This document shows, piece after piece, positions 38,343 to 40,270 of a DNA stretch of 40,270 nucleotides. Numbering within the stretch: position 1 is the stretch's first letter; each line of letters begins with the position of its first letter. The translations under genes were made by a program, and so were the position numbers. The notes beneath the pieces were generated by a model. It was given only the letters and a program-made list of their open reading frames with translations. It was not told the DNA's origin and ran no database searches. The DNA is from an uncultured Lachnospiraceae bacterium (lineage in GTDB: Bacteria > Bacillota > Clostridia > Lachnospirales > Lachnospiraceae): assembly GCA_910578335.1 (NCBI GenBank), contig CAJTPU010000030.1, forward strand, positions 1 to 40,270, given 5' to 3'.

Positions 38343-40043
38343 TCAATAATAGTAACAAATCACGGGAAAACCTGCCGAAATATAGCCATATATGCTCTTT
38401 GCCATTTTTAATGGAAGATTGATGCAGCCGTGGGAACCATTGGTCAGATAAATATCACCTCCAAAGCTTCTTCTCCACGTCGCATCATGCATGCCAATAT
38501 TCCCGTTAAAGGGCATCCAGTAATGAACCGGCGTCTCATAATCTGCTCCCCGAAGCACCGCATTCCTTGTCTTGTAGGTCAGCCCAAACACACCGGCAGG
38601 CGTCGAATTGCCATTGGCAGCATTCCCTGATACAAAATCCGTCTCCAAAATCAATTCCCCGTCTACATACAAGTATAAATGCTGGTCCGTCAAATTAATC
38701 TCTACATAAGAATCACCAATATCATCATCACCCTTTGCCCAGCCTTGAGAACTATAAATAGGCTCTCTTTCTGTAACGGCTCCTTCCAGAATTAATGTTA
38801 TCAAAGCTTCCGTTTCCGCATTTTTGTCTGTTTTCCAGCCATAAGCGCCGCTGGGAAGCGTCAGCGTCAAACCGGTAGTCGTGACAAATTTCCTTTTCTT
38901 TCCATACGTATCATGCTCCTTTGCCTTCTGCGCAACATATGCTGCAATCTCCTCTTCGTCAAGTGTAATATCTTTCCCGTCAAACACAAGCCACTGATGA
39001 ATCAGCTCCCCATCTACGACCTCCTGTGTACCGTTCCAATCATAAATAATACAGGCACCTACCACTCTATTCAATTTCTCAAGCTGCTCTTTGAGCTGTT
39101 TATTGTCCGCAGTAATTTCCGCAACCTTGAAACAGCCCGTTTCATACAGATTCAAGGAATCCTGCAAGCCTGTCAACGCTTCTGCCGCACACGTCACCGT
39201 TCTTTCCTGCTCTAATATTGTGCCTTCCTTATCGGGCACAATCTCAAATTGCCTCAACTCCTCCTGATATTCCCCAATGTATGCATCCTGCGGCTCTTCT
39301 CTGCCGGATTCTTCAAACAATCCTTTTTGCGCCAGCAGGCTTTCTAATGCCTCTATGTCATATTCCGGCACAAAAAGAATCTCCCTGCTAAAGTCCTCTT
39401 TTGAAAAAATGTAAAAAAGCCATCCATATGCATTCTGTTCTTCCAGAATTTGTGACATTTCTTCCTCTATAGGAAACACCATTTGTATGTCTGCCGGCAA
39501 AACAACCGCCATCTCTTCGCCATTTCTATCAACCAGTTTCAGACGATAGTTATCTCTATACCACTGCTGTATTTTATCCGCCGCCTCTTGCAAGGTTAAA
39601 TTTCCACAGTCCACACTATTAATTTTGTATTGAGGGAAAAAATTTCTTTTATAATAATAAACGCCCCTGCCATATATACACCCCAGTATGATGAAAACCA
39701 CCATACCAAACGCTATAGCAAAAATTCTCGCCTTTTTATGAGGCGTTTCAATAACACCTTCTTCTGTTTCTGCTTTCTCTGCTTCCGGCTCTTTTGATAC
39801 TTCCTCTTCTGAATGTACTTTTTCTGATTCAGACGTTTGAAGGGCTTCTTTTTCCGTTTCTGTTTCTTCTCGTTCCGGCTCTTTTACCCCTTCCTCCTCC
39901 GTTTTTGCTTTCTCTGACTCCGCCTCCTTTAATGCTTCCTCTTCTGCCTTTTTCGTTTCTCCTTCCGGTCTTTCTGCTTCTTCTGCAGCTTTTATATCTT
40001 TTTCAACTTCGTCTTTGGTAAGCTTTGTCATCTCTTCTTCCAT
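38343..40043 (-). CDS. Membrane-anchored L,D-transpeptidase (YkuD) with peptidoglycan-binding-like domain
   Basis: About 566-residue cell-wall enzyme. Residues 1-103 are a cytoplasmic tail, very rich in Glu/Lys, with imperfect repeats. A single membrane segment follows at about 106-128 (IFAIAFGMVVFIILGCIYG). Residues about 140-430 form the extracellular linker and peptidoglycan-binding-4-like region. About 440-566 is the YkuD catalytic domain, with HYWMPFNGNIGMHD and the active site GSHGCINLPL holding the nucleophile Cys. It should make 3-3 crosslinks or attach proteins to peptidoglycan. The start is uncertain: ATG at 40043, ATG at 40031 (behind GGAAGAAGAG) or TTG at 40049. Three TATAAT-like boxes lie within 90 bases upstream. 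Confidence 0.9.
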   Translation of the reverse strand: MEEEMTKLTKDEVEKDIKAAEEAERPEGETKKAEEEALKEAESEKAKTEEEGVKEPEREETETEKEALQTSESEKVHSEEEVSKEPEAEKAETEEGVIETPHKKARIFAIAFGMVVFIILGCIYGRGVYYYKRNFFPQYKINSVDCGNLTLQEAADKIQQWYRDNYRLKLVDRNGEEMAVVLPADIQMVFPIEEEMSQILEEQNAYGWLFYIFSKEDFSREILFVPEYDIEALESLLAQKGLFEESGREEPQDAYIGEYQEELRQFEIVPDKEGTILEQERTVTCAAEALTGLQDSLNLYETGCFKVAEITADNKQLKEQLEKLNRVVGACIIYDWNGTQEVVDGELIHQWLVFDGKDITLDEEEIAAYVAQKAKEHDTYGKKRKFVTTTGLTLTLPSGAYGWKTDKNAETEALITLILEGAVTEREPIYSSQGWAKGDDDIGDSYVEINLTDQHLYLYVDGELILETDFVSGNAANGNSTPAGVFGLTYKTRNAVLRGADYETPVHYWMPFNGNIGMHDATWRRSFGGDIYLTNGSHGCINLPLKMAKSIYGYISAGFPVICYYY

Positions 40044-40157
40044 CTTCAAACCCTATTATATCCTGACGAGCCAATTTATCATTTATTATATCATTAATCT
40101 TCTCAAAAAAATAGTATTATAATGAAAAAGGTACTGGCATTCGCTATTTTTGCGCAC

Positions 40158-40177
40158 AAAAAAAGACCCCTCGGTCT
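40158..40177 (-). terminator. Intrinsic terminator downstream of tRNA-Lys
   Basis: On the minus strand AGACC-GAGG-GGTCT is a five-pair stem with a four-base loop, followed by seven T. It lies about 40 bases after the tRNA 3' end. Confidence 0.85.
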
Positions 40178-40215
40178 CACAAGTACAAAATTACATATCG
40201 GTACTGGCATCGCAG

Positions 40216-40270
40216 TGAAGCACGGGGGATTCGAACCCCCGACAACCTGATTAAAAGTCAGGTGCTCTAC
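40216..40270 (-). tRNA. tRNA-Lys (anticodon UUU), truncated by the window end
   Basis: The visible part runs from the D arm end to the discriminator base. The anticodon stem CCTGA/TCAGG encloses the loop CTTTTAA, which gives anticodon TTT (Lys). The T arm is GGGGG-TTCGAAT-CCCCC, and GTGCTTC forms the 3' acceptor strand with discriminator A. CCA is not encoded. The 5' part lies beyond the window. A terminator follows downstream. Confidence 0.93.

Overview
The window reads as chromosome of a spore-forming anaerobic Firmicute, most likely a Lachnospiraceae-type gut clostridium. The evidence is: sporulation genes (SpmA/SpmB, YaaT, CotF-like coat proteins); an anaerobe's oxygen defence pair (superoxide reductase and rubrerythrin); a ferredoxin-linked 2-oxoacid oxidoreductase; FabK-type enoyl-ACP reductase; a split transketolase; and strong AGGAGG ribosome sites with TTGACA/TATAAT promoters. 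I did not recognise a species. No rRNA, CRISPR array, prophage, plasmid origin or intact transposase gene was seen.

Layout. 1-5.7 kb: a HAD phosphatase diverges from a two-polypeptide 2-oxoacid:ferredoxin oxidoreductase. A 232-bp inverted-repeat element (7-bp target duplication), superoxide reductase, a remnant of the same element family, and rubrerythrin follow. 5.7-12.1 kb (minus strand): split transketolase, two tandem lipoprotein serpins, and a membrane-anchored PrsA/SurA-like foldase. 12.1-19.2 kb: a DUF885 metallopeptidase-like protein, a flavin-reductase/antibiotic-kinase fusion, a membrane protein plus DUF937 operon, and a divergent AEC/MFS transporter pair. 19.2-26.3 kb (minus): SpmB, SpmA, a sensor-GGDEF protein downstream of FabK and acyl carrier protein, then PmbA/TldE and TldD. 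26.3-29.4 kb: MraY, two small coat-like proteins, an AraC-GGDEF fusion and a small Cys-rich protein. 29.4-38.3 kb (minus): a second copy of the inverted-repeat element, then the conserved Firmicute yaaO-holB-yaaT-rsmI cluster. Here it carries pyruvate kinase and a guanylate-kinase-like gene where B. subtilis has tmk-yaaQ. 38.3-40.3 kb: an L,D-transpeptidase and a tRNA-Lys cut by the window end.

How genes work together. ACP and FabK form a fatty-acid elongation unit. They are preceded by a consensus promoter and a FabT-like palindrome, and apparently co-transcribed with a c-di-GMP-type sensor protein. TldD and TldE form a heterodimeric protease. The yaaO-rsmI cluster combines DNA replication (HolB), sporulation signalling (YaaT) and RNA methylation. 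The serpins share one transcript, whose leader can fold into a long hairpin that buries the ribosome-binding site of the first gene.

The most unusual points are: the inverted-repeat element family, whose two full copies differ by compensatory changes in both arms; the serpin pair with Cys at the predicted scissile bond and the leader hairpin; the PPOX-kinase fusion; an 18-bp minisatellite inside a PLP enzyme gene; a stop codon created inside a C-terminal repeat of the foldase; and face-to-face divergent promoters built on a 26-bp inverted repeat.
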